From: an uncultured Geobacter sp.
Lineage (GTDB): Bacteria; Desulfobacterota; Desulfuromonadia; Geobacterales; Geobacteraceae
Assembly: GCA_903915655.1 (NCBI GenBank)
Contig: CAIWTU010000002.1
Location: 1 to 59,081 of the forward strand
Direction of reading: 5' to 3'
Length of the DNA stretch: 59,081 nucleotides
The notes beneath the pieces were generated by a model. That model was given only the letters and a program-made list of their open reading frames with translations. It ran no database searches and was not told where the DNA came from. Positions 9,583 to 20,254 of this stretch are shown piece by piece. Every line of letters starts with the position of its first letter. The stretch's first letter is position 1. The translations under genes and the position numbers were made by a program.

Positions 9583-10011
9583 TCACCGGCTGTTCACCCC
9601 TTCCTCGAGCAGGAGCAGCAGTTTTTCTATTTCCAGCACGGCTATCTTGCTGCCACACACAACAACTGAATTCTCCACGCCATCGATGCCACCGGCGCCC
9701 GGGGCAGAATCAACCACGCCGGAAACGATCCCAAAGACAGAATGTACCCTGAGGGCAAGATTAGCTATCTTCCTGTCTAAAACAAGAACCTTGTTTCCGT
9801 CGTTCAATGACGCTTTTTTATAAAAAGCCGCGAGGTCAAGAATCGGCACGGGAGTGCCGTGCCAATTCATCACTCCGGAATAGTACGAGGGAGCTATTGG
9901 CAACGGGTAGATGTCTTGAAATTCCACGATTTCCTCAACATCCTGCAGAGGCAGGGCATACTTTTCTTCGTCCAGTGCAAAAATAAGGAAGCGGGACTCA
10001 GTATAAGTCAT
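9583..10011 (-). CDS. cheW: CheW chemotaxis coupling protein
   Basis: A 142-residue single-domain CheW that links the receptor to CheA. Family features are [23 protein letters not shown] at the start and [17 protein letters not shown] in the middle. The start overlaps the stop of the upstream receptor gene by 4 bp, so the two are translationally coupled. The cheA start is 105 bp downstream. Confidence 0.92.
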   Translation of the reverse strand: MTYTESRFLIFALDEEKYALPLQDVEEIVEFQDIYPLPIAPSYYSGVMNWHGTPVPILDLAAFYKKASLNDGNKVLVLDRKIANLALRVHSVFGIVSGVVDSAPGAGGIDGVENSVVVCGSKIAVLEIEKLLLLLEEGVNSR

Positions 10012-11288
10012 GGCAGAGGCGGCTCTCCATTCGAAATGCTAAAGCACTCCACGCTGCGAAGCAGGTCCTCCGAGAGCGCGGCGAGTTCCTGGGCAGCATG
10101 GGTCATCTCCTGCATGGCAACGGTCTGCTCTTCCGTAGCGGCGGCGACCTGTTCTATTGCTGCGGCATTGTCCTCTGCCACTCTTGAGATTTCGTCCACG
10201 GATTTCACCATCTTCGCTGCGCCGTCTGTCTGCATCTGGGAGAGATCAGCAATGCTGTTGGCCTTACTCTCGGCCTGAAAGACCGTTTCCACTATCTCCT
10301 GGAATGAAGAGGAGGTAATATCTATATTTTTCTTTCCTTCACTGACCAGTTTCGCGCTTTCCCGAATGGTTTCCTGCAACAGCCTGCTTTCCTCCCTGAT
10401 TGCAGCAATCAGTTCGTTAATGTCTTCCGCCGACTTCCCCGTCCCATCGGCCAATTTTCTTACTTCCTCCGCAACGACAGCAAATCCCTTGCCGTACTCT
10501 CCCGCCCGCGCTGCTTCAATGGATGCATTCAGAGCAAGCATATTGGTCTGGCGTGCAATATCGCTGATAAAATCAGCAATCTTCCCGACCCTCTGCAACT
10601 TCGAATTGAATTCCGTGAACTGCTGTCCCGTCACCTCTACAGTTTCAAAAAAACTTTTCATCCTTTGCAGCGAATCGCTGGCAAGATATCCCCCTCGTCG
10701 GGCGGTCAGGCTCGTTTCGCGGGCGGCGCCAGCAGCTTCCCTGGCCCTCCTGGCAACCAGTTCAATGGAGATCGCCATATCATGAATGGTTATTGAACTT
10801 TTCCCCGCCATTTCCGCCTGGCTCTCGGCCCCGTGCGATATCTGTTCCATGGCATGGGCAACCTCTTCGGTAGAAGCATTGATTTCCAGCGCCGAAGATG
10901 AGAGGGTTCTAGCAGATTCTGATACTTTTTCAGCGATTTCCCTTATATACCTGACAAGCTCCCTCAGGTTTTCAACCATCTTGTTTATGGAGGAGCTGAT
11001 ATCATAGGTTTCGTCAGGGAAACGGGTCGATCCGAGTGCAGCGGTTCTGGTCAGATCGCCCCTGCTTATACAATCAGCAGACTCCGTCAGCGACAAAATG
11101 TTTCGGGTAAAGCTTTTGGAAAAAATCCAGCCTAGAATCAGTCCTATGGTCAGTGCTATAAGATAAGAAATAAGATTCGAAATTTCCGCAGAATAGCCAA
11201 GAAGCCTGATCCCTTCCGGGGTAAAGGCGACAACCGCCACGACTATCAGAAACCCCAGAATGAACTTATGACCGATCTGTACTCTCAT
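10008..11288 (-). CDS. Methyl-accepting chemotaxis protein without a periplasmic sensor domain
   Basis: A 426-residue receptor. Two hydrophobic segments (about residues 9-23 and 38-58) are separated by only about 15 residues, so there is no room for a ligand-binding domain outside the membrane. A HAMP region follows ([17 protein letters not shown]). The signalling hairpin tip is present ([24 protein letters not shown], then [15 protein letters not shown]). No C-terminal CheR-tethering pentapeptide is seen; the protein ends NGEPPLP. Its input could be the membrane, a partner protein or an internal signal. It overlaps cheW by 4 bp and lies 73 bp after cheR. Confidence 0.9.
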   Translation of the reverse strand: MRVQIGHKFILGFLIVVAVVAFTPEGIRLLGYSAEISNLISYLIALTIGLILGWIFSKSFTRNILSLTESADCISRGDLTRTAALGSTRFPDETYDISSSINKMVENLRELVRYIREIAEKVSESARTLSSSALEINASTEEVAHAMEQISHGAESQAEMAGKSSITIHDMAISIELVARRAREAAGAARETSLTARRGGYLASDSLQRMKSFFETVEVTGQQFTEFNSKLQRVGKIADFISDIARQTNMLALNASIEAARAGEYGKGFAVVAEEVRKLADGTGKSAEDINELIAAIREESRLLQETIRESAKLVSEGKKNIDITSSSFQEIVETVFQAESKANSIADLSQMQTDGAAKMVKSVDEISRVAEDNAAAIEQVAAATEEQTVAMQEMTHAAQELAALSEDLLRSVECFSISNGEPPLP

Positions 11289-11361
11289 ACGACTCTCCTT
11301 TCCGGATCAAAACCTGGAACCAGAACAGCTCCCTCATGGAGAGGAAGCTTTAATTATTTAA

Positions 11362-12222
11362 TCAGATTTTTCTGTAAATCTTCTCTACAGGGCAGACAGT
11401 TCTGAATGGTTTACGTGTCTCCCCCAAAAGGCTCTCCGATTTTCCAAGCACCAGAATGCCGCCGTCCGGCAAGGCATCGGCAAACCCTTTGAGGATTCTT
11501 TCCTGGTGTTTGCGTTCAAAATAGATCAGAACATTACGGCACATGATCAGATCGCTTTCCGGAAAGGAATCTGCATCGGAGATGTCCCGTTGCTCAAAAG
11601 ATACCATTTCCCTGATTGACGGAAGCAATTTAAAATTGTCGCCGCAAGATGAAAAATAACGCAATTTCAGCTCTGGAGGGATCGCTTTCAGACGCTCTCC
11701 AGCGTAAATCCCCTTTGCCGCAATTTCCAGGACGGCGGAACTGACGTCGGTTGCATGGATGGAACAGGGGAGTTGCTCCATTTCCGCAGCAAACGATTCC
11801 TTCATGACGAGCGCAAGGGAGTACGGCTCTTCGCCGGACGAACACCCCGCGCTCCAGAGCTTCAGGCTCTTTTTCCCCTCTTTTACGCAAAGGTCGAACA
11901 AATGGGGGAATATTTCGTCTCTCAGTTTGAAATATGTTCCCGGATTCCGAAAAAACTCGCTTACATGGATGGTAAGCGCCTTCAATAATATTTCAAGCTC
12001 CCCATCACCGCTCAAGAGAAGATTAGCATAGGCCTCGGCTGAGTCGCTTTGCGTAGTTCTGATCCTGGTGGCAATACGGCGCATTATGCATTTATCTTTG
12101 TAGGGGGAGAGGTTGAACCCCTTACGGTCATTGAGGATATCCTGGATAAACCGCATTACTTCTTCAGATATTTCGAAAACTCTTTCATTGCTTAAAATCG
12201 GTTTGTAGGAATAGGGGTTCAT
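11362..12222 (-). CDS. cheR: CheR-type protein-glutamate methyltransferase
   Basis: A 286-residue SAM-dependent methyltransferase that methylates receptor glutamates. The N-terminal helical domain includes LNDRKGFNLSPYKDKCIMRRI. The catalytic domain includes VSEFFRNP, LWSAGCSSGEEPYSLA (SAM site), HATDVSSAVLEIA and LIMCRNVLIYFE. No TPR tail is fused. It is the first gene of the chemosensory set, 45 bp after thiL. No CheB demethylase is encoded in the window. Confidence 0.92.
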   Translation of the reverse strand: MNPYSYKPILSNERVFEISEEVMRFIQDILNDRKGFNLSPYKDKCIMRRIATRIRTTQSDSAEAYANLLLSGDGELEILLKALTIHVSEFFRNPGTYFKLRDEIFPHLFDLCVKEGKKSLKLWSAGCSSGEEPYSLALVMKESFAAEMEQLPCSIHATDVSSAVLEIAAKGIYAGERLKAIPPELKLRYFSSCGDNFKLLPSIREMVSFEQRDISDADSFPESDLIMCRNVLIYFERKHQERILKGFADALPDGGILVLGKSESLLGETRKPFRTVCPVEKIYRKI

Positions 12223-12267
12223 ATATGATAACCCGTCACCAGGCAGTGATCTGATTCCGACAGGGTG

Positions 12268-13257
12268 CTAGGAGCGTCTAAAGTGATCAAACCCTGTTTC
12301 CGGTAAATCCCAGTTCACACCTCGTTCAGAAATGATGGTAAGTCCCGAGCCTGCTGTTATCTCGCCTATAACCGTCACTGCAGTACCAAATGGGGCGAAG
12401 AGCGAAAAAACGTCCTCCGCCTTGGCGGATGGCGCGGTAAAGAGAAGCTCGTAATCTTCTCCACCGGCAAGGGCAAGGGCAAGAGCTCCATCGGATAACG
12501 GTTTGCATTTATTACGAAAGAACGGAGAAAGGGGGATTTTATGCAGGTACAGAGAACCCCCGACCAGGGAGTTGTCGAGGATATGCCCCAGGTCCGCTGT
12601 CACTCCATCACTCACGTCAATCATAGCTGTCGGAAGCCGGGCTGCTGCCAGGGCCAATCCTTCCCGGACGCGAGGATGGGGGTCAAGGTGCCTTTCCGTC
12701 GCCGAACCGCCCCGTTCGCCGGCTCTAAGCATCTCAAGACCCAGTGCAGAATCACCAAGGGCTCCGGTAACAAATATTAGATCTCCAGGGGTGGCGCCGC
12801 TACGCTTTATAATCCTGTCCGGCTGTTGCTCCCCGATAAGGGTGATCGAGAGAATCAGGCCTCCCTTTGAGGAAGAGGTATCACCGCCAATGAGAGCAAC
12901 ATCGAATTCACCTGCCAGTTCAAGCATCCCCTTCGTAAAACGATCGAGAAACGTAATCGAACAAGATGGGGGAATTGCCATGGAGAGAAGAAAATAGCGG
13001 GGTTCTCCACCCATGGCGGCAATATCCGAAAGGTTGACGGCAAGCGACTTCCGGCCTAACGTAAAAGGCTCGCACGTTGACAGGTCAAAGTGCACACCCT
13101 CCACCAGCATATCGGTTGTAATCAGGGTGAGTCGACCGGAAGTCGGCCTGATCACTGCGGCATCATCGCCGATACCGACCTCAACCCCCGGAGCAGGCGA
13201 CACCTGTTCGGCTATCCGGGCAATCAGACCAAATTCACCGAGGTCTTTCAGCTTCAC
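12268..13257 (-). CDS. thiL: Thiamine-monophosphate kinase ThiL
   Basis: A 329-residue AIR-synthase-fold kinase making thiamine diphosphate from thiamine monophosphate. Motifs are GIGDDAAVI (about 27-35), [46 protein letters not shown] and the C-terminal [11 protein letters not shown]. It overlaps the lon stop by 4 bp (13254-13257), so the two are probably translated together. Confidence 0.94.
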   Translation of the reverse strand: MKLKDLGEFGLIARIAEQVSPAPGVEVGIGDDAAVIRPTSGRLTLITTDMLVEGVHFDLSTCEPFTLGRKSLAVNLSDIAAMGGEPRYFLLSMAIPPSCSITFLDRFTKGMLELAGEFDVALIGGDTSSSKGGLILSITLIGEQQPDRIIKRSGATPGDLIFVTGALGDSALGLEMLRAGERGGSATERHLDPHPRVREGLALAAARLPTAMIDVSDGVTADLGHILDNSLVGGSLYLHKIPLSPFFRNKCKPLSDGALALALAGGEDYELLFTAPSAKAEDVFSLFAPFGTAVTVIGEITAGSGLTIISERGVNWDLPETGFDHFRRS

Positions 13258-15704
13258 CCCTTTGCTCCGGCGGCATAGCCCTTGGGAGGCCCCAGCACGC
13301 GGCGCGGCGCGACCTTCCCCTTGGGCGTCACGTTCTTTGCGGCTTCAGGTGGAGACGGGGGATATTTTTCCAAAGCCGCCTTCAGCACATCGTCAATGGT
13401 TTCGGCAGTGACAATCGTAACTTTTTTCAGGATGTGTCTGGGGACCTCTTCCAGGTCCTTCTCGTTCTGTTTGGGGATAATGATGCACGTTATCCCTGCC
13501 CTGATCGCAGCCAGTATCTTTTCCTTCAGCCCCCCAATGGGAAGAACCTTGCCTCGCAGGGTTATCTCTCCGGTCATGGCCACATCCCGCTTGATTGGAA
13601 CCCTGGTAAGCGCCGAAACAAGAGCCGTGGTCATCGTTACTCCGGCCGAAGGTCCATCCTTGGGGATAGCCCCTGCAGGAACATGAACATGAATATCCTG
13701 GTTGGCATAGAAATCCTCGGCAAGATGAAACTCCGGAGCCTTCGAGCGAATATAGGAAAGAGCGGCCTGCGCCGATTCTTTCATTACATCCCCCAACTGA
13801 CCCGTCAGTGTCAGCCCGCCTTTCCCCTTCATGACGGTGGCTTCCACGAAAAGAACCTCGCCACCGACCGGCGTCCAGGCAAGCCCTGTCGCGACCCCCG
13901 TTTCATTCTTTTCCATCTCGGCTTCACGCAGAAATTTGGTCGGCCCGAGATATTTCGCGACTGCTGTTGTGTTTATCATGAAATGGTTATTCTTTCCTTC
14001 GGCAATCTTGCGGGCAACCTTCCGGCAAACTGAGCCAATTTCCCGCTCCAGGTTGCGTAACCCTGCTTCACGGGTATATTTGCTTATGATCGTATTTATA
14101 GATTCATCTGAGAAAGTAATGATTTTTTCTGTAATCCCGTTATTCTGAACCTGTCGCGGGACGAGGTAACGTTTAGCTATTTGAAGTTTTTCCTCTTCCG
14201 TATACCCTGAAAGATTGATAACCTCCATCCTGTCGCGCAAGGCGCTCGGCACCGGATCTATCTGGTTGGCTGTAGCAATGAACATGACATTGGAAAGGTT
14301 GTATGGAAGATTTATATAGTGGTCCGAGAAAGCATGGTTCTGCTCGGGATCCAGTATCTCAAGGAGGGCAGCCGAGGGGTCCCCGCGGAAATCCGCGCCT
14401 ATCTTGTCAATCTCGTCCAGCATGAAAACCGGATTGTTTGTCCCCGCTTGCTTTAATCCCTGAATGATACGGCCGGGCAATGCCCCCACATAAGTGCGGC
14501 GGTGCCCTCGAATCTCAGCTTCATCCCTTACGCCCCCTAGAGATATCCGAACAAATTTACGCCCCATTGCACGGGCAATGGATTTGCCCAGAGAGGTCTT
14601 GCCGACACCCGGGGGGCCCACAAAGCAGAGAATGGGCCCCTTCATCTTCTTTTTCAGCTTGCGGACCGCAAGGAATTCAAGAATCCTATCCTTGATTTTT
14701 TCCAGGTAATAATGGTCCTCATCAAGAATTTCCTTGGCCCGTTTTATATCAAGGGAGTCCTTCGTCGATTTACTCCAGGGAAGCTCTACCATCCAGTCGA
14801 GGTAAGTCCGTATCATGTTCGCTTCTGCTGCGTCAGGGTGCATCTGCTCAAGCCTGCCTAACTGTTTCAGCGCCTCCTTTTCAACAGGTGCAGGCATTTT
14901 GGAATCTTCGATACCTTTTTTCAATTCGGCCATCTCTTCGCTGCGGGCATCCGTCTCCCCCAATTCCTGTTGAATTGCCCGTAACTGTTCACGCAGGTAA
15001 TACTCACGCTGGGTTTTGCCCATTTCCTCCTTGGCCGCCGACTGAATCCGGGCCTGCATTGCAAGGAGTTCATGTTCCTTGCTCAGATATTCGTTAACCT
15101 TTTTCAGACGATCAATCGGATCAACCGTTTCAAGGAGGCGCTGTGCCTCCTCAACCTTCAGTCCAATATTGCTGGCAATGAGGTCGGCAAGGCTGCCCGG
15201 ATCCTGCATATTCTCGACAATTACAGTAACTTCCGAAGAAATCATCTTCCCCATAGAGATTATTTTGGAAAGCTGCTCTTTGATCGTCCGCATCAAAGCC
15301 TCCGTTTCCAAGGCCTCTTCCACGACTACAGGCTCGAAGATTCTTTCTATATGGACGGAAAAGAACGGCTTTGTATCTACAAACTCCGTAATTCTCCCCT
15401 TTGCAAGTCCCTGGACAAGAATTTTTACCCGGCCATCGGGAAGCTTCAGCATACGCATGATCATTGCCACTGTGCCAACGGTATAGATGGAATCGGCAGC
15501 AGGTTCTTCGTCAGCGATATCCTTCTGCGTCGCAAGAAAAATCAGCCTGTCTTTTGAGAGAGCCCAATCTACGGCACTGATTGAAATCTCCCTCCCAACA
15601 AATAGCGGGATTATCATATAGGGATAAACCACTACATCCCTTACAGGAAGCAAAGGCAATATTTCAGGTATCTTCAGCTCTTCCTTTTCCTGATTGTTTT
15701 CCAT
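13254..15704 (-). CDS. lon: ATP-dependent protease Lon
   Basis: An 816-residue LonA protease that degrades misfolded and regulatory proteins in the cytoplasm. The N-terminal substrate domain begins [26 protein letters not shown]. The AAA+ domain has Walker [13 protein letters not shown] and Walker [13 protein letters not shown]. The protease domain has the catalytic Ser in [15 protein letters not shown] and the catalytic Lys in LPIGGLKEK. An Ala/Gly/Lys-rich tail of about 40 residues is present. It is sandwiched between hsp20 (10 bp upstream) and thiL (4-bp overlap). Confidence 0.96.
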   Translation of the reverse strand: MENNQEKEELKIPEILPLLPVRDVVVYPYMIIPLFVGREISISAVDWALSKDRLIFLATQKDIADEEPAADSIYTVGTVAMIMRMLKLPDGRVKILVQGLAKGRITEFVDTKPFFSVHIERIFEPVVVEEALETEALMRTIKEQLSKIISMGKMISSEVTVIVENMQDPGSLADLIASNIGLKVEEAQRLLETVDPIDRLKKVNEYLSKEHELLAMQARIQSAAKEEMGKTQREYYLREQLRAIQQELGETDARSEEMAELKKGIEDSKMPAPVEKEALKQLGRLEQMHPDAAEANMIRTYLDWMVELPWSKSTKDSLDIKRAKEILDEDHYYLEKIKDRILEFLAVRKLKKKMKGPILCFVGPPGVGKTSLGKSIARAMGRKFVRISLGGVRDEAEIRGHRRTYVGALPGRIIQGLKQAGTNNPVFMLDEIDKIGADFRGDPSAALLEILDPEQNHAFSDHYINLPYNLSNVMFIATANQIDPVPSALRDRMEVINLSGYTEEEKLQIAKRYLVPRQVQNNGITEKIITFSDESINTIISKYTREAGLRNLEREIGSVCRKVARKIAEGKNNHFMINTTAVAKYLGPTKFLREAEMEKNETGVATGLAWTPVGGEVLFVEATVMKGKGGLTLTGQLGDVMKESAQAALSYIRSKAPEFHLAEDFYANQDIHVHVPAGAIPKDGPSAGVTMTTALVSALTRVPIKRDVAMTGEITLRGKVLPIGGLKEKILAAIRAGITCIIIPKQNEKDLEEVPRHILKKVTIVTAETIDDVLKAALEKYPPSPPEAAKNVTPKGKVAPRRVLGPPKGYAAGAKG

Positions 15705-15714
15705 TTTTCTCTCC

Positions 15715-16158
15715 TTATTCTATCGGTATAACCTTCATAATCACCCCGGCCTCAGATATTTTGCGAAAAGAAACAGAGAGTATCCCTTTCTCGTAACGGG
15801 CCTTGACCCCGCAAAAATCTACGATGAGCGGAATTTCCAAAGTCCTGCTGAAACGTCCGAATTCCCTCTCCAGACAGATGTAATTTACTGTTTTCTTTTT
15901 TTCTTCCTCAAGCTTGAGACCATCAATGATCAGTAAATTCTGAAAAATAGTTAGGTTCAAATCTTCACGGCAAAAGCCGGGCAATTCGATTTCAACAATA
16001 TAGTGTTCAACCGTTTCAAAACAGTCAATCAGCGGCAGGTACTCCCTCTCACCATAATTCCCTTTCTTTTCTGCAGGGAAAAACCTTTCAAAGAGTTCAT
16101 CCATCTGTTGTTGAAAAGAGTAAAACAGATCAGGCAAGTCTTTGGGAAGCAAAGCCAT
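15715..16158 (-). CDS. Small heat-shock protein (Hsp20/alpha-crystallin family)
   Basis: A 147-residue holdase chaperone starting [16 protein letters not shown]. The alpha-crystallin domain spans about residues 40-140: [34 protein letters not shown] and the beta-9 motif [10 protein letters not shown]. The frame is open upstream to 16269, but the ATG at 16158 is preceded by AGAGGGAG and gives a typical length. It directly precedes lon (10-bp gap), a sensible pairing of holdase and protease. The promoter is at 16289-16317. Confidence 0.88.
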   Translation of the reverse strand: MALLPKDLPDLFYSFQQQMDELFERFFPAEKKGNYGEREYLPLIDCFETVEHYIVEIELPGFCREDLNLTIFQNLLIIDGLKLEEEKKKTVNYICLEREFGRFSRTLEIPLIVDFCGVKARYEKGILSVSFRKISEAGVIMKVIPIE

Positions 16159-16288
16159 ATCTCCCTCTTGGGCGCAAATCGCTCCGGCAAAAAATTTAAG
16201 TGAAATGGGTTTCAGCCATTTCACCGGAAAAAAACTGTTGCGGCAACTCTCCTTCACACTCCGTGCCATTACGAAATCTACCTGTCAC

Positions 16289-16317
16289 AATGTAAGCCAT
16301 ATCCTTTACGGCGTCAA
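16289..16317 (-). promoter_or_regulatory. Promoter for hsp20-lon-thiL
   Basis: Minus strand TTGACG (16317-16312), 17 bp, TACATT (16294-16289), about 125 bp before the hsp20 start. It resembles a housekeeping promoter. I do not see a sigma-32 pattern or a CIRCE inverted repeat. Confidence 0.45.
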
Positions 16318-16469
16318 CTCCAAAGTAGATGACTCTGGAGCAATTCCCGACCAATCAGCCTTAGGTTGCAGTCTACTCAGCCAAAGGGAAGAGAGAAGCC
16401 TCTCCTCCTCCCCAAACCAACCCGATTACAATTAAATCAAATCTAATTTGACTTCAACACGGATAAAAT

Positions 16470-16498
16470 TTGAATTTAAAAAGCAAGATGTGTATAAT
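16470..16498 (+). promoter_or_regulatory. Promoter for the TPR protein gene
   Basis: TTGAAT (16470-16475), 17 bp, perfect TATAAT (16493-16498). The leader to the ATG at 16702 would be about 200 nt. The 543-bp gap between hsp20 and the TPR gene holds this promoter and the divergent hsp20 promoter; I see nothing else there except AT-rich sequence. Confidence 0.6.
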
Positions 16499-16701
16499 CC
16501 GCTGGTTATCGAATTCCGTCTTATATCAGGACGGTTTCTGATGCGGGAATGCTTTTTGACCTGGGACGCACGACATAGGACGCCAATGCTCGGACGACTT
16601 TCCGTCAAATAACCGGGCAATAATGCCTATCCGCAGGTCAAACCGGAAAGCGCTCTTCCCGGACAGAAACATAATTCAAGAACAGGAAAAAGAGGACTGC
16701 T

Positions 16702-18627
16702 ATGAAAAAATATATTGTCGTACCAGCACTAATTCTCTCCGCACTCCTAACCTGCGGTTTTGACTGGTCTTTAGGACTAATAAAAGACAAATGCATCCAA
16801 GCCAAGAAAGTTGCCGGCAGCCTGGCAGCAACAAAGGACGATCTGCAAAGAAGCCAGGCCGAGAAAAAGATTCTCGAACTCTGCCCTGCGGGTGCAGCAG
16901 GCCATTATGTAAAGGGGCTGAGCAAGGAGCGGGAGGGCAATCTGGATGGAGCCATATCAGAGTACAAGGAAAGCCTGAAGGATGACCCCCAGTTCCCCGA
17001 AGCAGACGGCAAGCTTGGTCTGGCTTATCTCCAAAAAGGGGAGCAGGATGAAGCAGCCGTTGAGCTCACCAAGGCGGTAGCCGCAATTGCGGACCCACGC
17101 TACCACAAGGCTCTGGCGAAAATATTCAACGAAAAGAAGCTCTACCCACTTGCCTTTTACCACTACAATGAAGCATTGAAAGGCTTGCCGGGCGACGCGT
17201 CCCTCCATGTCGGGCTCGCCGAAATTTACAGCAATCAGAAACGTTCGGACAAGGCGGAAGAGGAATACAAACAGGCAATCGCACTGGAGCCCGGAAGCGA
17301 AAGCGCACGACTCGGGCTGGCCAAACTCTACCTGCATACAGAGAAGTCGGACAAGGCGATTGAAGAACTCAAGAAAGCAGAGGGGTTAAACCCTCAAAAC
17401 AAGGAAACCCACCGACTGCTGGGGGAGGCCTTCGAGAAAACGGGAGATCTCAGGACAGCTGAAAATGAATATCAGCTGGCAGGGGTAAACCGTTCGGAAG
17501 GGCTGATGCAACAGTTGCGTCAGGGAAACGAATATCTGAAGTTGGGTGACTATGATAAAGCGGTCACGGAACTTCGCCTGGCACTCAGGGAAAAACCTAA
17601 GGAGCACTATACCCTGCTGAAACTTGGTGACACATACACAGCTGCAGGACGTGATGAAGAAGCATTTGCCGCCTATAAAGAGGCTATACACCTCACCGAC
17701 GACAACAGCGCTGTCCATATGAACCTCGGCGCATTATACGAGAAGAAGGGGCTATTTGACGAGGCGGTGGTCGAATACCGGGAAGCCCTGAAAAAATCTC
17801 AGGTGAAAGCCCCTATTCGTCAGCGACTGGCTGAAATCTATACAATGCGAGGTAGTTATCCTCAAGCTATAGAACAGTACAAGGAACTGATAAAAGAAAA
17901 AAATGATAATCCACTTTTACATTTCAAGCTCGCCAAGGTATACACGGGAAGCAAGAATTTTAAAGAAGCAATTAGCGAATACCGAGAAACATTGAAACTT
18001 GACCCCAACAACCTGGAAGCACACAGGGAACTGGCCAACCTCTACCGGAAAAACCTTCAGGATGATGAGGCCGAACCGCATTACAAAGAAGTGCTGCGCC
18101 TGAAAAGGGATGACGCTGAAGCAAGTAACTCGCTTGTTGCAATCTACGTGAAAAAGAAAAAATATGATGAAATAATATTTCTCCTGAAAGAAAATGTCGA
18201 ACTCGCTCCCAGCAACCCTAACAGCCATTACAAACTCGGCCTCATTTACGAATTCAAGAAGGATTACGACTCTGCCACGGCTGAATATAAAAAATCAGTA
18301 GCGCTTAAAAGTGACCACGCCAAGGCTCTTAACGCAATGGGAAGGGTATACCTGAAGACCGGTCGCTTTGCCGAAGCCAGGGAAGCGCTGGAAAGCGCCA
18401 AGAAGGCTGATCCCGGACTTGAGGAAACTTCCGTACTGCTGAGCAACATCAAAGACGAGCTTTCACCGGAGCTGCAACTATCTCGCAGAAAATATCGTGG
18501 AAAATCGGCTAAATCGGCTAAGTCGAAACATGCTAAAGCGAATAGCAAAGTGAGCAAGACAAAAAAGAGCGGCAAGACGAAAAAAAAGACGGCCCCTGCC
18601 GGCAAGAAAAAACGGACTCAGTCGTAA
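16702..18627 (+). CDS. Exported TPR-repeat protein with a lysine-rich tail
   Basis: A 641-residue protein with an N-terminal signal sequence (MKKYIVVPALILSALLTCG; the Cys could be a lipid site, but Thr at -1 is unusual). About 14 tetratricopeptide repeats fill residues 60-590, with repeated patterns such as YKEAIHLTDDNSAVHMNLG and YRETLKLDPNNLEAHRELA. The last 55 residues are a basic low-complexity tail rich in Lys, Ser, Thr and Ala (KSAKSAKSKHAK and similar). It is probably a periplasmic or membrane-anchored scaffold. The specific role is not recognisable. It stands alone, with its own promoter and terminator. Confidence 0.85.
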   Translation: MKKYIVVPALILSALLTCGFDWSLGLIKDKCIQAKKVAGSLAATKDDLQRSQAEKKILELCPAGAAGHYVKGLSKEREGNLDGAISEYKESLKDDPQFPEADGKLGLAYLQKGEQDEAAVELTKAVAAIADPRYHKALAKIFNEKKLYPLAFYHYNEALKGLPGDASLHVGLAEIYSNQKRSDKAEEEYKQAIALEPGSESARLGLAKLYLHTEKSDKAIEELKKAEGLNPQNKETHRLLGEAFEKTGDLRTAENEYQLAGVNRSEGLMQQLRQGNEYLKLGDYDKAVTELRLALREKPKEHYTLLKLGDTYTAAGRDEEAFAAYKEAIHLTDDNSAVHMNLGALYEKKGLFDEAVVEYREALKKSQVKAPIRQRLAEIYTMRGSYPQAIEQYKELIKEKNDNPLLHFKLAKVYTGSKNFKEAISEYRETLKLDPNNLEAHRELANLYRKNLQDDEAEPHYKEVLRLKRDDAEASNSLVAIYVKKKKYDEIIFLLKENVELAPSNPNSHYKLGLIYEFKKDYDSATAEYKKSVALKSDHAKALNAMGRVYLKTGRFAEAREALESAKKADPGLEETSVLLSNIKDELSPELQLSRRKYRGKSAKSAKSKHAKANSKVSKTKKSGKTKKKTAPAGKKKRTQS

Positions 18628-18644
18628 AATAGTTTCCATTTGAC

Positions 18645-18689
18645 AAAAAAGGAGGCCGGGTCAATCAATCGACCCGGCCTCCCTTTTTT
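18645..18689. terminator. Strong bidirectional terminator between the TPR and rlpA-like genes
   Basis: A perfect 12-bp stem, GGAGGCCGGGTC (18651-18662) with GACCCGGCCTCC (18671-18682), has an 8-nt loop. It is flanked by six A on the left and a T-run on the right. It serves the plus-strand TPR gene and the convergent minus-strand rlpA-like gene. Confidence 0.9.
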
Positions 18690-18736
18690 GTTCGCCCAAT
18701 TCATTTTTTTGTCAACAAGAGGTCATTCATCTCTTG

Positions 18737-19198
18737 TCAAGAGGGTTCATCTCTCAGGGGAATTATACGCACTCTTGCCAACCCCCTCCCTAAAAACCCG
18801 AGTTTTTTGGCCGCCGCCCTGGAAAGGTCAACATTCGGACACTTTCTTTTTCGACAGCGATCGTTAATCCTTACTGACACTTCATGCTGGTTCTCAAGAT
18901 TTACTACCTTGATTTTTGTCCCCATGGGGAAAGTGGGATGAGCGGCTGTCAGCCTTTCAGGCCTGTACCTCTCTCCCGTTTTTGTTTTTCTTCCGTTATA
19001 ACGTTTAGCGTAATAGGTCGCTACTCCTTTTACGCCGGCGGCCTCTTTTGCTGATGCAAGGTCACGGCCACCCTGTCCCTCTTCTACAACTGGTGCGATT
19101 TCTTCTGCTTGCAAGGGAAGTGTCTGTATCAGAAGAAGCGGCATTTGGCACAAAAACAGAAGCAGTGCCAAAATACAGCTACGGTTCAGCGATGCCAC
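18737..19198 (-). CDS. RlpA-like septal ring/double-psi beta-barrel protein
   Basis: About 153 residues. The GTG start at 19198 follows AAAGGAGGTGCC and opens a signal peptide (LALLLFLCQMPLLLIQ). The double-psi beta-barrel reads GVATYYAKRYNGRKTKTGERY, then LTAAHPTFPMGTKIKVVNLEN, VSVRINDR and VDLSRAAAKKLGF. RlpA proteins act on peptidoglycan, some as lytic transglycosylases on denuded glycan. There is no SPOR domain, so septal targeting is uncertain. An upstream in-frame start at 19258 lies upstream of the promoter and is rejected. Confidence 0.85.
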   Translation of the reverse strand: MASLNRSCILALLLFLCQMPLLLIQTLPLQAEEIAPVVEEGQGGRDLASAKEAAGVKGVATYYAKRYNGRKTKTGERYRPERLTAAHPTFPMGTKIKVVNLENQHEVSVRINDRCRKRKCPNVDLSRAAAKKLGFLGRGLARVRIIPLRDEPS

Positions 19199-19225
19199 CG
19201 GCACCTCCTTTTTGGGCGAGTCGGG

Positions 19226-19254
19226 ACTATACCGGAAAGTTATCCGCATGTCAA
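19226..19254 (-). promoter_or_regulatory. Promoter of the rlpA-like gene
   Basis: Minus strand TTGACA (19254-19249), 17 bp, TATAGT (19231-19226). The predicted start near 19219 gives a leader of about 20 nt to the GTG at 19198, and therefore also supports that start codon. Confidence 0.7.
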
Positions 19255-19343
19255 CCAATCAACCGCAGGGCACCCGAACAAGGCAAGCTAACCACTTATA
19301 ATAATTAGCTATTGTATTGTTTATAAAATGACTCGCACCAAAT

Positions 19344-20183
19344 TCACTCCGGCTGATAGAATATTTTTTTTACAGATTCAGGCGCCAGCCCCTTTGCAGC
19401 GGCCCTCGCCAGAAGAGCAGTAAGCGCGGCCATCCCCTCCGGGCCAAGGTCAAGGGAAAAGTCGTTGACATACAGCCTGATGTGGGCAGCGCAGACCTCG
19501 TCGCTCATCTCATATGCATGCCTCCGTATGTAGGCAAGCGCCTCGTCAGGATCTGAACCGGCATAGGCAACACTCTCCCGGAGAGCCCGGTCAATACCGC
19601 TGAGCAGATTCTCCCCGAGCGAACGTTTGGCAACAATGCATCCCAAAGGGATTGGATAGCCAGTTTCAGACTCCCAGCAAACACCCAGGTCCATAATGTT
19701 TTTCAAGCCGTACGATGCGAATGTGAATCGTGATTCATGGATAATCACTCCGGCATCCGCCTCACCACGCGAGACCGCCCCCATTATCTCATGGAAAGGC
19801 ATAAAGAGCGTTTCCAGGTCGCCGGGTCCATAAATCTGGAACAAAAGTGAAGCCGTTGTATAGCGTCCAGGAAGGGCCACTCTCTTCCCCTTCAGCGAGG
19901 CCATATCTATATGGCCTCGCGAAACCACCAGCGGCCCGCACCCTCTCCCGAAAGCTCCTCCGGAACGCAAGATGCAGTATTCATCGAGAATGAGACCTGC
20001 GGCATGACAGGAGACCTTGCTGACATCCAAGGTTCCCGTCAGTGCGAGCTGATTCAGTGTTTCAACATCCTCCAGACGTTCTCTGAAACGGAGCCCCCTG
20101 CTATCAATTCTTCCATGGATCAGCGGATAAAAGATGTGGGTATCATTGGGACAGGGCGAATAACCGAGGGTCAAAGGTTTCAT
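19344..20183 (-). CDS. mqnD: 1,4-dihydroxy-6-naphthoate synthase MqnD (futalosine menaquinone pathway)
   Basis: A 279-residue periplasmic-binding-protein-fold enzyme that converts cyclic de-hypoxanthine futalosine to 1,4-dihydroxy-6-naphthoate. Family marks are LGYSPCPNDTHIFYPL at the N-terminus, DVSKVSCHAAG, YCILRSGGAFGRGCGPLVVS and VIIHESRFTF. It lies 132 bp downstream of mqnB on the same strand. Together they show that menaquinone is made by the futalosine route. Confidence 0.93.
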   Translation of the reverse strand: MKPLTLGYSPCPNDTHIFYPLIHGRIDSRGLRFRERLEDVETLNQLALTGTLDVSKVSCHAAGLILDEYCILRSGGAFGRGCGPLVVSRGHIDMASLKGKRVALPGRYTTASLLFQIYGPGDLETLFMPFHEIMGAVSRGEADAGVIIHESRFTFASYGLKNIMDLGVCWESETGYPIPLGCIVAKRSLGENLLSGIDRALRESVAYAGSDPDEALAYIRRHAYEMSDEVCAAHIRLYVNDFSLDLGPEGMAALTALLARAAAKGLAPESVKKIFYQPE

Positions 20184-20254
20184 GTTGCATCTCTCCTTTT
20201 CACATCCAGAAGTCGGCAGGGGAAAGCCGGCGCTCTTTCATTCAGGACCTTTTC

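Noticed and set aside
16432-16620. Small minus-strand frame of 62 codons between hsp20 and the TPR gene
   Set aside because: No ribosome site and no protein character, and it covers the plus-strand promoter.
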